Positions 1-5,648 of a DNA stretch of 5,648 nt are shown here, in pieces. Below the pieces are notes generated by a model. That model had not been told where the DNA came from. It worked only from the letters and a program-made list of their open reading frames with translations, and searched no databases. This DNA comes from Flavobacteriales bacterium (GTDB lineage Bacteria; Bacteroidota; Bacteroidia; Flavobacteriales; BACL11). The stretch covers positions 1-5,648 of the forward strand of contig NZWA01000083.1 in the NCBI GenBank assembly GCA_002697505.1. The letters run 5' to 3'. The translations under genes and the position numbers were made by a program. Positions within the stretch are counted from its first letter, which is position 1; each line of letters begins with the position of its first letter.

Positions 1-238
1 AAATTAAATTTTTAATTTGATCTACTTTGAGCATAGACATTTTTTTTGCTGAATCTGCCTTAGCAAATAATAGAGGTGTAATTTCATTAACTTTTTTATC
101 AGTACTTTGAGCACTTAGCATGACGGCAACTAAAAAAGTAAAGGTATTTTTGTGATCAAGTGGAATTTCAGGTTTGGGATAGAGATTTTCTAATGTTTTT
201 ATAATAAAATCTATCTTTTCATCATGATTAGAAAACAA
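1..238 (-). CDS. nth: Endonuclease III, N-terminal part (cut by window edge)
   Basis: Endonuclease III is a base-excision-repair DNA glycosylase/AP lyase that removes oxidised pyrimidines. Only the first 79 codons are visible; the rest runs off base 1. The segment LYPKPEIPLDHKNTFTFLVA followed by VMLSAQSTDKKVNEITPLLF is the family's N-terminal helical domain (E. coli has LSAQATD at the same place). The helix-hairpin-helix, the catalytic Lys and Asp and the 4Fe-4S cysteines lie outside the window. No in-frame ATG exists before LYPKP. TTG at 236-238 gives an N-terminus (MFSNHDEKIDFIIKTLENLY) of normal length for the family; the ATG pair at about 219-224 is out of frame and meets a stop after four codons. 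The gene follows a small ORF in the same frame, nine bases after its stop, so translational coupling is likely. The identity is secure; the start codon is inferred. Confidence 0.9.
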   Translation of the reverse strand, partial: MFSNHDEKIDFIIKTLENLYPKPEIPLDHKNTFTFLVAVMLSAQSTDKKVNEITPLLFAKADSAKKMSMLKVDQIKNLI

Positions 239-247
239 AACTAAAAG

Positions 248-418
248 TTAATTTTTTAAGTAATTGACTTTGCCTAAATTAGATGTATTAATAACGTCTA
301 TGGATTTAGAATAGGATATAATACTGCTTAACGTTTCTTTTTTTGGACTTAATTTTTTATGTTTTATTTTTTTTGTTAATAGATTTTTTAACAAGTAATT
401 CGTAAAATTTCTTCTCAT
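248..418 (-). CDS. Small basic protein (56 aa) between sigma factor and nth
   Basis: This short ORF reads MRRNFTNYLLKNLLTKKIKH at its start and ends KVNYLKN. It is lysine-rich with no membrane segment or cysteine. The central stretch KLSPKKETLSSIISYSKSID resembles, from memory, short uncharacterised proteins found at this same position in many Bacteroidota genomes, with a P-x-K-x-T-hydrophobic-x-x-I-[IL]-x-[YF]-S-K-[SA]-[LI] pattern. That resemblance was not checked by a search. It starts at ATG 416-418, 60 bases after the sigma gene stop, with an A-rich stretch before the ATG as is common in this phylum. It is followed by nth in the same frame. Function is unknown. An alternative is that it is the remnant of an N-terminal extension of Nth split by a stop, but Nth proteins do not normally carry such an extension. 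Confidence 0.6.
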   Translation of the reverse strand: MRRNFTNYLLKNLLTKKIKHKKLSPKKETLSSIISYSKSIDVINTSNLGKVNYLKN

Positions 419-478
419 ATATATTTTTTTTAAGTGTTATCATAAAACTAGTAACGAAAAGAAATTTAATTTATTGTA

Positions 479-1066
479 CTAAAATAGCTGCAAATCAATA
501 TTGTATTTTTTTGAAAGTCTACGAATATTAATTAATGCATATCTCATTCTTCCTAGTGATGTATTTATACTAACTCCTGTTAAATCTGATATTTTCTTAA
601 ATGACATGTCTTCAAAATACCTTAATTTAACTACTTCTTTCTGATCATTTGGAAGTTGATCAATTATTTTGTTTAAATCTCTATGAATTTGTTTTTGTAT
701 AACTCTTTGCTCCTGAGACATTTCTCCATTTTCAATTATATCAAAAATATCAAAATCATTATTTGGTTTAATATTTTTTTGTTTTGATATTTTTCTAAAA
801 TGATCGATAATCAGATTATGTGCAATCCTCATGACCCAAGAGATAAATTTTCCTTCCTCGTTATATTTTCCTTTTTTAAGAGAGTTTATTACTTTTATTA
901 ATGTATCATGAAAAAGATCTTCTGCTAAATCTAAACTTCTAACTTTTGAAACAATAAATGCATAAATTTTATCTTTATGTCTAAATAATAACTCTTCAAA
1001 ACAATTGGAATTTCCTAGAATATATCCTTTAACTAATTCTTGATCACTTAACGAATTTACACTCAT
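479..1066 (-). CDS. RNA polymerase sigma factor, ECF / sigma-70 family
   Basis: A 195-residue two-domain sigma factor that directs RNA polymerase to a set of promoters. Region 2 spans about residues 20-91: LAEDLFHDTLIKVINSL is the region 2.1-2.2 core that contacts core polymerase, and FISWVMRIAHNLIIDHFRK covers 2.3-2.4, which melts and reads the -10 element. A charged linker (about 92-125) follows. Region 4 is about residues 138-185: LPNDQKEVVKLRYFEDMSFK, then ISDLTGVSINTSLGRMRYAL, a helix-turn-helix for the -35 element. There is no region 1.1 or region 3, which makes it ECF-like. It starts at ATG 1064-1066. No anti-sigma factor with a membrane helix lies next to it; the next gene is a small soluble protein and then nth, and uvrA is divergent. 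The linkage to DNA repair genes suggests, but does not prove, a stress or repair role. The target regulon cannot be read from the window. Confidence 0.93.
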   Translation of the reverse strand: MSVNSLSDQELVKGYILGNSNCFEELLFRHKDKIYAFIVSKVRSLDLAEDLFHDTLIKVINSLKKGKYNEEGKFISWVMRIAHNLIIDHFRKISKQKNIKPNNDFDIFDIIENGEMSQEQRVIQKQIHRDLNKIIDQLPNDQKEVVKLRYFEDMSFKKISDLTGVSINTSLGRMRYALINIRRLSKKYNIDLQLF

Positions 1067-1148
1067 AACTTTTTGATTTTGATTAATATAAAAAGTAGAA
1101 GTGTTTAATAAAAAGGGTTTAAATTAATAATGCGATAAAATAGTTACA

Positions 1149-1180
1149 CAAAATTAAAAAAAGAAATCAAATAATCCAAA
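1149..1180 (-). promoter_or_regulatory. Bacteroidota-type promoter for the sigma factor gene
   Basis: On the minus strand a perfect -7 element TAATTTTG (plus-strand 1149-1156) matches the Bacteroidota consensus TAnnTTTG. It is preceded, after a 20-base spacer, by TTTG (plus-strand 1177-1180), the -33 element. Transcription would start near 1142, leaving a leader of about 75 bases before the sigma ATG. The match is by eye; the spacing falls in the range known for this phylum. Confidence 0.6.
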
Positions 1181-1189
1181 TCATATGTG

Positions 1190-1197
1190 TAATTTTG
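1190..1197 (+). promoter_or_regulatory. -7 promoter element for uvrA
   Basis: TAATTTTG on the plus strand is a perfect TAnnTTTG -7 element. No TTTG is seen 17-23 bases upstream (about 1163-1172), so the -33 half is weak or missing. Transcription would start near 1203-1205, about 20 bases before the TTG at 1225. The box contains the TTG at 1195-1197, so if it is used that codon cannot be the uvrA start. Its upstream contacts would overlap those of the divergent sigma-gene promoter. Confidence 0.45.
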
Positions 1198-1224
1198 TAT
1201 AAGTTGAAATATATACATTTATTT

Positions 1225-3963
1225 TTGAAAGATTTTATTAAAATAAAAGGCGTTAAAACACACAATTTAAAAAATGTTTCATTAAACATAAAAAAAAACA
1301 AGCTGATTACTATTTCTGGTGTTTCTGGAAGTGGTAAATCATCACTAGCGTTTAGTACATTATTTGCAGAAGGACAAAGAAGATATATAGAGAGCTTGTC
1401 ATCATATGCCAGACAATTTTTGGGAAAATTAAAAAAACCTGATGTTGAAAGAATTGATGGTATTTGTCCTGCAATTGCTATAGAACAAAAAAAAAGTACT
1501 AATAGCCCAAGATCAACTATAGCTACTAGCACAGAAATATATGACTATTTAAAACTTTTATTTTCTAAAATTGGAAAGATTGTATCCCCAATTTCAAATA
1601 ATGAAGTAAAAAAAGATAGTATAGAAAATATTAAACAATTTGTATTAAATAATAAAACTGATGCGTTAATTTTATTTAATTACATAAATTCTAATTTTAA
1701 CAACAAAAGTGAATTAATAAAACAAGGTTTTTCTCGATTATTATATGAGGGAGAAATCGTAAAAATCAAAGATATAAATTTTGATGACAATAAATTTAAA
1801 ACAAATGTTTTATATGTGGTGGTTGATAGAATTATAATAAATAACGTTGATAAATCAAGACTACACGATTCTATTGAAACATGCTATACTTTAGCTAAAA
1901 ATACATGCTCCGTTCAAATTAATAATAAAATTTATGATTTTTCAAAAAAATTAGAAATGGATGGCATTTCTTTTATTGAAAAAAGTACTAATTTATTTTC
2001 TTTCAACAACCCCTATGGTGCATGCAAAAGCTGCGAAGGTTATGGCTCTATTCTTGACATTGATCCAAAAAAAGTTATTCCAAATGAACAATTATCACTT
2101 TATGAAGGTGCTGTAAAATGTTGGTCTGGAGAAAAGCTAAGTAAATGGAAAGATAAATTTATTCAAAACTCAATTGATTTTGATTTTCCAATACATAGAC
2201 CGTATAATAAACTCAATGAAAGTGAGAAATACATTTTGTGGAACGGCAAAAACAAGTGTAAAGGAATATATACTTTTTTTAAGTCTCTTGAAAAAGATAA
2301 ATATAAAATTCAAAATAGAGTCTTAATAGCTAGATATAGAGGTAAAACTACGTGCAAATCTTGTAAAGGAAGTAGATTAAGAAAAGAAGCTTTATATGTT
2401 CAAGTTAATGGAAAGAACATATCAGAAATAACAAAAATGACAATTGAAAATGCATTGATATTTTTTAAAGATTTAGCTTTAAATAAAGAGGAATTAGCTA
2501 TCTCAAAAAGAATTCTTAAAGAAATTAATGATAGACTCAGTTGTTTAGTTGAGATTGGGTTAGAATACTTAACTTTAGATAGAAAATCAAATACATTATC
2601 TGGTGGAGAATCGCAAAGAGCAAACATAGCAAAGTCAATTAGCAATTCGCTTGTTGGCTCAATGTATATACTTGATGAACCAAGTATAGGACTACATTCA
2701 AGAGATACACATAACTTAATTAAGTTACTAAAAAAATTAAGAGATATTGGTAATACAGTTATAGTTGTTGAACACGATGAAGAAATTATTAATCAATCAG
2801 ATATAATAATTGACATTGGACCTAATGCAGGTAAATATGGAGGAGAAATAGTTTACAATGGATCTCCAAAAAAAATCAATAAAAAAACAAACAGCCTAAC
2901 ATCAAATTATTTAACAAATATACTTAAGATACCTATACCCAAGTCTAGAAAAAATTTAAGCAAAAAAATCAATATCTTTGGAATAAATAAACACAACTTA
3001 CAAAATATTGATGTTGAAATACCACTAAGAGGATTAGTTGTAATTACTGGAGTTAGTGGCTCGGGAAAATCTACTCTTGTAAGTGACATAATAAAACCTG
3101 CAATTGAAAATAAAATTAATAATAACATATTAAAAGATATTACGTACAATGATATTTCATTTAGCAAAAAAGATATTTTGAATGTAGAATTTATAAATCA
3201 AAATCCAATTGGAAGGTCGTCTAGATCAAATCCTGTAACATACACAAAAGTTTACGATGATATACGAAAGTTGTTTGCTCAATCACCTTTAGCAAAAAAA
3301 AGAAATTACAAAGCTGGTTTTTTTTCATTTAATATTGATGGAGGTAGATGCCCTAATTGCAAAGGAGATGGTGAAATTAAAATCGAAATGCAATTTATGG
3401 CTGATGTTTATATTAAATGTGAAGATTGTAACGGTAAAAAATTTAAAGAGGAAGTCTTAGATGTTAAATGCTTTGATAAAAATATATATGAAATACTCAA
3501 TCTATCTATTGAAGAGGCAATTATACTTTTTAAAAAAAATGGGGAAAATAAAATTGCAAGTAAGCTCCAACCTTTGATTGATGTTGGCTTAAAATATTTA
3601 ACATTAGGACAATCATCCAACACTCTTAGTGGAGGTGAAGCGCAAAGAATTAAACTTGCATCTTTTTTAACCAAATCACTAAATAATCAAAATACACTAT
3701 TTATTTTTGATGAGCCAACAACAGGTTTACACTTTCATGACATTAGTAAACTTCTAAAATCTTTTAATCATTTAATTGATAATGGCAATTCAATTATTTG
3801 CATAGAACATAATTTAGATGTTATTAAATGTGCCGATTGGATTATTGATCTTGGTCCTGAGGGCGGTGAAAAAGGTGGTGAAATAATTTTTAAAGGAACG
3901 CCTGAAGATTTAGTGAATTGCAAAAACTCAATTACTGGAAAATACCTTAAAACAAAAATGTAA
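1225..3963 (+). CDS. uvrA: Excinuclease ABC subunit UvrA
   Basis: UvrA is the ATP-dependent damage sensor of nucleotide excision repair; as a dimer it loads UvrB on lesions. With the start at TTG 1225 the protein has 912 residues, a normal length. Walker A1 GVSGSGKSS is at 32-40, followed by the family stretch EGQRRYIESLSSYARQFLG. CxxC pairs are at C267/C270 and C377/C380. The first ABC signature LSGGESQR is at 458-465 with Walker B YILDEP at 481-486. Walker A2 GVSGSGKST is at 609-617. The hallmark zinc finger CX2CX19CX2C is C709, C712, C732, C735. The second signature LSGGEAQR is at 801-808 with D829/E830 in Walker B. All ATPase motifs are intact. No ATG lies in frame at the N-terminus: the frame is open back to 1144 and TTG 1195 would add ten residues. 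TTG 1225 gives MKDFIKIKGVKTHNLKN, the usual family beginning, and fits the promoter position. The extra CxxC pair usual before FSFNNP in proteobacterial UvrA is absent. Confidence 0.97.
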   Translation: MKDFIKIKGVKTHNLKNVSLNIKKNKLITISGVSGSGKSSLAFSTLFAEGQRRYIESLSSYARQFLGKLKKPDVERIDGICPAIAIEQKKSTNSPRSTIATSTEIYDYLKLLFSKIGKIVSPISNNEVKKDSIENIKQFVLNNKTDALILFNYINSNFNNKSELIKQGFSRLLYEGEIVKIKDINFDDNKFKTNVLYVVVDRIIINNVDKSRLHDSIETCYTLAKNTCSVQINNKIYDFSKKLEMDGISFIEKSTNLFSFNNPYGACKSCEGYGSILDIDPKKVIPNEQLSLYEGAVKCWSGEKLSKWKDKFIQNSIDFDFPIHRPYNKLNESEKYILWNGKNKCKGIYTFFKSLEKDKYKIQNRVLIARYRGKTTCKSCKGSRLRKEALYVQVNGKNISEITKMTIENALIFFKDLALNKEELAISKRILKEINDRLSCLVEIGLEYLTLDRKSNTLSGGESQRANIAKSISNSLVGSMYILDEPSIGLHSRDTHNLIKLLKKLRDIGNTVIVVEHDEEIINQSDIIIDIGPNAGKYGGEIVYNGSPKKINKKTNSLTSNYLTNILKIPIPKSRKNLSKKINIFGINKHNLQNIDVEIPLRGLVVITGVSGSGKSTLVSDIIKPAIENKINNNILKDITYNDISFSKKDILNVEFINQNPIGRSSRSNPVTYTKVYDDIRKLFAQSPLAKKRNYKAGFFSFNIDGGRCPNCKGDGEIKIEMQFMADVYIKCEDCNGKKFKEEVLDVKCFDKNIYEILNLSIEEAIILFKKNGENKIASKLQPLIDVGLKYLTLGQSSNTLSGGEAQRIKLASFLTKSLNNQNTLFIFDEPTTGLHFHDISKLLKSFNHLIDNGNSIICIEHNLDVIKCADWIIDLGPEGGEKGGEIIFKGTPEDLVNCKNSITGKYLKTKM

Positions 3964-3967
3964 ATAT

Positions 3968-3983
3968 CTATTTTGACAAATAG
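3968..3983. terminator. Small hairpin between convergent uvrA and yqgF ends
   Basis: CTATTT and AAATAG form a perfect 6-bp stem around the 4-base loop TGAC, just after the uvrA stop and within the last codons of the restored yqgF frame. The stem is AT-rich and no clean T tract follows on the plus strand; a T-rich stretch follows on the minus strand. It may act as a weak bidirectional terminator, but chance is possible in such AT-rich DNA. Confidence 0.3.
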
Positions 3984-4376
3984 TCTTGTAAAATAATTGT
4001 AGCGCTCACCTTATCTACTAATTCCTTCTTTCTTCTATTTTTTTTTATTTATACCACTACTTACTATTGTTTGTTTTGCAATTTTTGAAGTAAACCTTTC
4101 ATCAAATTTATTCACTGGGATATTAGGAAAGTTTGTTATTAATCTTTTAATAAATCCATTTACATGATTTGTTAAATCTGTTATTTTACCGTCTAAATTT
4201 ATTGGATAACCAACAACAATAAAATCTATTTTTTCTTTTTTGATTAGATCATCTAAATATTTATTTAAATCATTAGTACGTACTGTACATAATGAAAAAG
4301 CTATTTTATGATCATTATCAGAAATTGATAGTCCAGTTTTTTTGAGACCATAATCTATACCAAGGGCCTTCCCCAT
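3968..4376 (-). CDS. yqgF: YqgF/RuvX RuvC-fold nuclease, frameshifted near the C-terminus
   Basis: YqgF (RuvX) is a small RNase H-fold nuclease linked to 16S rRNA 5' maturation and annotated as a putative Holliday junction resolvase. It starts at ATG 4374-4376, with a weak AGGTA (4381-4385) five bases upstream. Family signs are GIDYGLKKTGLS with the first catalytic Asp (D8), VVGYPINLDGK (the VG-P---G loop, about 55-64) and FDERFTSKIA with D92/E93. Read straight, the protein stops after 113 residues (TAG at 4035-4037, following GINKKK). One base shift at the A9 run just before that stop continues as NRRKKELVDKVSATIILQDY and ends LSK at 3968, for a total of 135 residues, the usual size. The restored tail carries the third catalytic Asp (D121). 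The gene is therefore frameshifted by one base, either truly, by polymerase slippage, or through a sequencing error. It converges on uvrA with four bases between stops and lies 31 bases after the surface-protein gene on the same strand. Confidence 0.9.
4038..4046 (-). other. yqgF: A9 homopolymer at the yqgF frameshift
   Basis: The coding strand has AAT, then nine A, then TAG. With eight (or eleven) A the frame continues through the conserved C-terminus; with nine it stops at once. Such runs are known sites of RNA polymerase slippage in AT-rich bacteria and also of homopolymer sequencing errors. Two other A9 runs on the coding strand, in uvrA at 1290-1298 and 1487-1495, are in frame. Confidence 0.75.
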
Positions 4377-4407
4377 AATTTACCTATTAACTATAAATAC
4401 TTAAAAA

Positions 4408-5648
4408 CTAATCTATAATTATAACTTTTGATAAACTTTTGGTTTCAGTAACTACGTTAATTATATATAAACCATCTGATAAACCAGAAAGATTAATATT
4501 TTGCTTTGAATAGTTTTTAAAATTATTGTGATAATATGTTTTCTTCCCTAATATATCAGTTACTTTTATAGAAATATCTTTTGCTTGAGAATAAAGATCT
4601 ACTGTTACATTTCCATTGGAGGGATTTGGATAAATACTATAAAAATCTTGACTTTGATCAACTACAGATGTTAATAAAAAAGTAAATGACTGATTATCAA
4701 CATCTCCTAATTCAGAATTGATTGTGGTTGTAAAAATTAATGTTCCACAAGGATTAATAAAACAGTTTTCAAATGTAATTGAACTCATATTTCCTTGAGT
4801 ATAATTGTTTCCATCAGGAACGGTATTAGTTAAAATATCAATACCTCCACCAAGTGTATTAGTTATTGTAAAGCTTCCTACACAACCAGCCAAAGAATCA
4901 CATGCAACGATTATAGCAGAAGTATTACTAGGTGATATAAAACTAACCATTATCATAGTATTAATCATTATACTTCCTCCACCAGCCATTAAATATGCCG
5001 TTCCAATTGTATCACCAATGTTCATTGAAGCAATGTCAAAAGAGCCTGAATTGGAAACAATTAGACCTGTTGACATATCTACCTCACCAGAATCTTGAGA
5101 AACTTCGATTGTTAAATCTGACAGGTTATTACATATCATATTAGAAATAAAAACATTGACATTAGGAGTGAAGCTGGTATCCAACGCAAAAAATAAATCA
5201 ACAGAATCAATACAACCATTTGCATCAATTACAGTTAATGTATATGTCCCTGATGTTGCAGGTGTAGTAGTAAATGAGACACCAACATTTCCTAAACTGC
5301 TAGCCATAAATCCTGATGGTCCTACTAACTGGTAATCATAAGGAGATGTTCCTCCAGTAGCAAGTGATGTTATAGTAGTACTATTTGCAGATAAACTAGC
5401 TTGCAGTAATGTAGGTTCAGAAACAACCATTGAATCATATAAACTACAATTATTCATATCATAAACTTGTAGCATGTATGTTCCTGCAGATAATCCAGTA
5501 ATATCTTCAGTTGTATCACCGTTAGACCAAACATAATTATAGCTAGCAATACCACCTGAAACAAAAGCATCAATACTACCATCACTTAATCCATTACATG
5601 AAACTGAATTTATTGTACTTGAAATATTTAATGCTGTTGGTTCAGTTA
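4408..5648 (-). CDS. Secreted surface protein with SprB repeat and T9SS sorting domain (N-terminus outside window)
   Basis: The visible part is the C-terminal 412 residues; the frame stays open to base 5648, so the ATG at 5475 is internal, inside a repeat. In order (visible residue numbers): about 14-78 is a SprB repeat (SCNGLSDGSIDAFVSGG, YNYVWSNGDTTEDITGLSAG, NNCSLYDSMVVSEP); TEPT at residues 1-4 looks like the end of an earlier repeat. About 83-153 is a degenerate second copy (SPYDYQLVGPSG, SGTYTLTVIDANGCIDSVDL). About 155-335 is an unrecognised Thr/Ser/Gly-rich domain with five cysteines. About 336-412 is a type A T9SS sorting domain (IYPNPSNGNVTVDL, VTDILGKK, LSGLSDGLYIINV), which carries the protein across the outer membrane and is removed on attachment. 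The protein is probably an adhesin or gliding-related surface protein; the size of the whole gene is unknown. It is lysine-poor compared with UvrA and the sigma factor, as expected for an exported protein. Confidence 0.9.
   Translation of the reverse strand, partial: TEPTALNISSTINSVSCNGLSDGSIDAFVSGGIASYNYVWSNGDTTEDITGLSAGTYMLQVYDMNNCSLYDSMVVSEPTLLQASLSANSTTITSLATGGTSPYDYQLVGPSGFMASSLGNVGVSFTTTPATSGTYTLTVIDANGCIDSVDLFFALDTSFTPNVNVFISNMICNNLSDLTIEVSQDSGEVDMSTGLIVSNSGSFDIASMNIGDTIGTAYLMAGGGSIMINTMIMVSFISPSNTSAIIVACDSLAGCVGSFTITNTLGGGIDILTNTVPDGNNYTQGNMSSITFENCFINPCGTLIFTTTINSELGDVDNQSFTFLLTSVVDQSQDFYSIYPNPSNGNVTVDLYSQAKDISIKVTDILGKKTYYHNNFKNYSKQNINLSGLSDGLYIINVVTETKSLSKVIIID
4411..4641 (-). other. 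T9SS type A C-terminal sorting domain
   Basis: About 77 residues running from YSIYPNPSNGNVTVDLYS to the final IIID. It has the usual YPNP opening, a beta-strand ending in DILGKK, the LSGLSDGLYIINV core and a short final strand. This is the TIGR04183-type signal recognised by the Por secretion system, which places the mature protein on the cell surface or outside the cell. Confidence 0.88.
5188..5400 (-). repeat. Degenerate second repeat / Ig-like unit
   Basis: It follows the clear SprB unit directly and keeps the general order GG, aromatic core (YDYQLVGPSG), SGTYTLTVIDANGC and a short closing strand, but it lacks the SCNG opening and the W-S-N-G core. It is best read as a diverged SprB or related immunoglobulin-like unit. 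Confidence 0.5.
5413..5607 (-). repeat. SprB-type repeat unit in the surface protein
   Basis: This encodes one full SprB repeat (Pfam SprB family): SCNGLSDGSI start, a GG-x(4)-YNYVWSNG core, then TGLSAGTY and a closing NNC-x(9)-SEP. Such units occur in tandem in SprB-like gliding adhesins of flavobacteria. The TEPT just before it suggests that further units lie outside the window. Confidence 0.8.

Noticed and set aside
1185..1202. ATG at 1185 as the uvrA start
   Set aside because: It is out of frame and encodes only five residues before TAA.
1167..1532. Minus-strand open frame across the uvrA start
   Set aside because: It lies opposite strongly conserved UvrA N-terminal sequence, has no recognisable domain and is explained by low stop density opposite an AT-rich gene.
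2400..3674. Three minus-strand open frames inside uvrA (2400-2645, 2907-3167, 3408-3674)
   Set aside because: All are antisense to conserved UvrA motifs (signature and Walker regions, zinc finger) and their products look like reverse-strand shadows with no family resemblance.
4411..4442. Short direct repeat AACTTTTG ... AACTTTTG and the AT palindrome near the end of the surface-protein gene
   Set aside because: It lies in the codons of the conserved sorting-domain end and is short enough to be chance in AT-rich DNA.
4805..5098. Plus-strand open frame inside the surface-protein gene
   Set aside because: It is antisense to a continuous minus-strand reading frame with clear domains at both ends; the hydrophobic composition arises from the opposite of Thr/Asn/Ile-rich codons.
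5473..5475. ATG at 5475 as the start of the surface protein
   Set aside because: The frame is open to the window edge and the ATG lies within the GTYMLQVYD part of a SprB repeat, so it is internal.
1..5648. CRISPR array, tRNA/rRNA genes, insertion sequences, attachment sites
   Set aside because: No regularly spaced repeats, cloverleaf-like sequence, transposase, or terminal inverted repeats were seen; nearly all the sequence is accounted for by protein-coding genes.

Overview
The window reads as a piece of an AT-rich Bacteroidota chromosome, most likely a flavobacterium-like and possibly marine, streamlined lineage. The reasons are a type IX secretion (T9SS) C-terminal sorting domain and a SprB-type repeat in one protein, a UvrA with Bacteroidota-type wording (FSFNNPYGAC, LDEPSIGLHSRDT), perfect copies of the Bacteroidota -7 promoter element TAnnTTTG, very short gaps between genes, and little Shine-Dalgarno signal. 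The taxonomic placement is inference from these features.

Left part (1-1066, minus strand), in transcription order: an ECF-type sigma-70 factor (1066-479), a 56-residue basic small protein (418-248), and the first 79 codons of endonuclease III (nth, 238 to beyond base 1). The nth N-terminus lies in the same frame as the small ORF, separated by one TAA and nine bases, and appears to start at TTG. The three genes probably form one transcription unit.

Centre: a short divergent control region (1067-1224) holds two back-to-back TAATTTTG elements, one for the sigma gene and one for uvrA. The complete uvrA (1225-3963, plus strand) encodes the damage-recognition ATPase of nucleotide excision repair. 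It has no in-frame ATG at its N-terminus, and TTG at 1225 fits both the family N-terminus and the promoter position.

Right part (3968-5648, minus strand): yqgF/ruvX converges on uvrA with a 4-base gap. Its frame is broken at a run of nine A (coding strand), and removing one A restores a full 135-residue protein including the last catalytic aspartate. Upstream of it, on the same strand, is the C-terminal 412 residues of a large secreted surface protein with one clear SprB repeat, a degenerate second repeat, an unrecognised middle domain and a T9SS sorting domain. Its start is outside the window.

Together the window joins a DNA-repair neighbourhood (nth, uvrA, and YqgF, a RuvC-fold nuclease mainly linked to 16S rRNA maturation) to a surface-adhesin gene. 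I did not find a clearly new multi-gene system. The best leads are the yqgF frameshift at A9, the overlapping divergent sigma/uvrA promoters, the non-ATG starts of two core genes, and the small conserved-looking protein between the sigma factor and nth.
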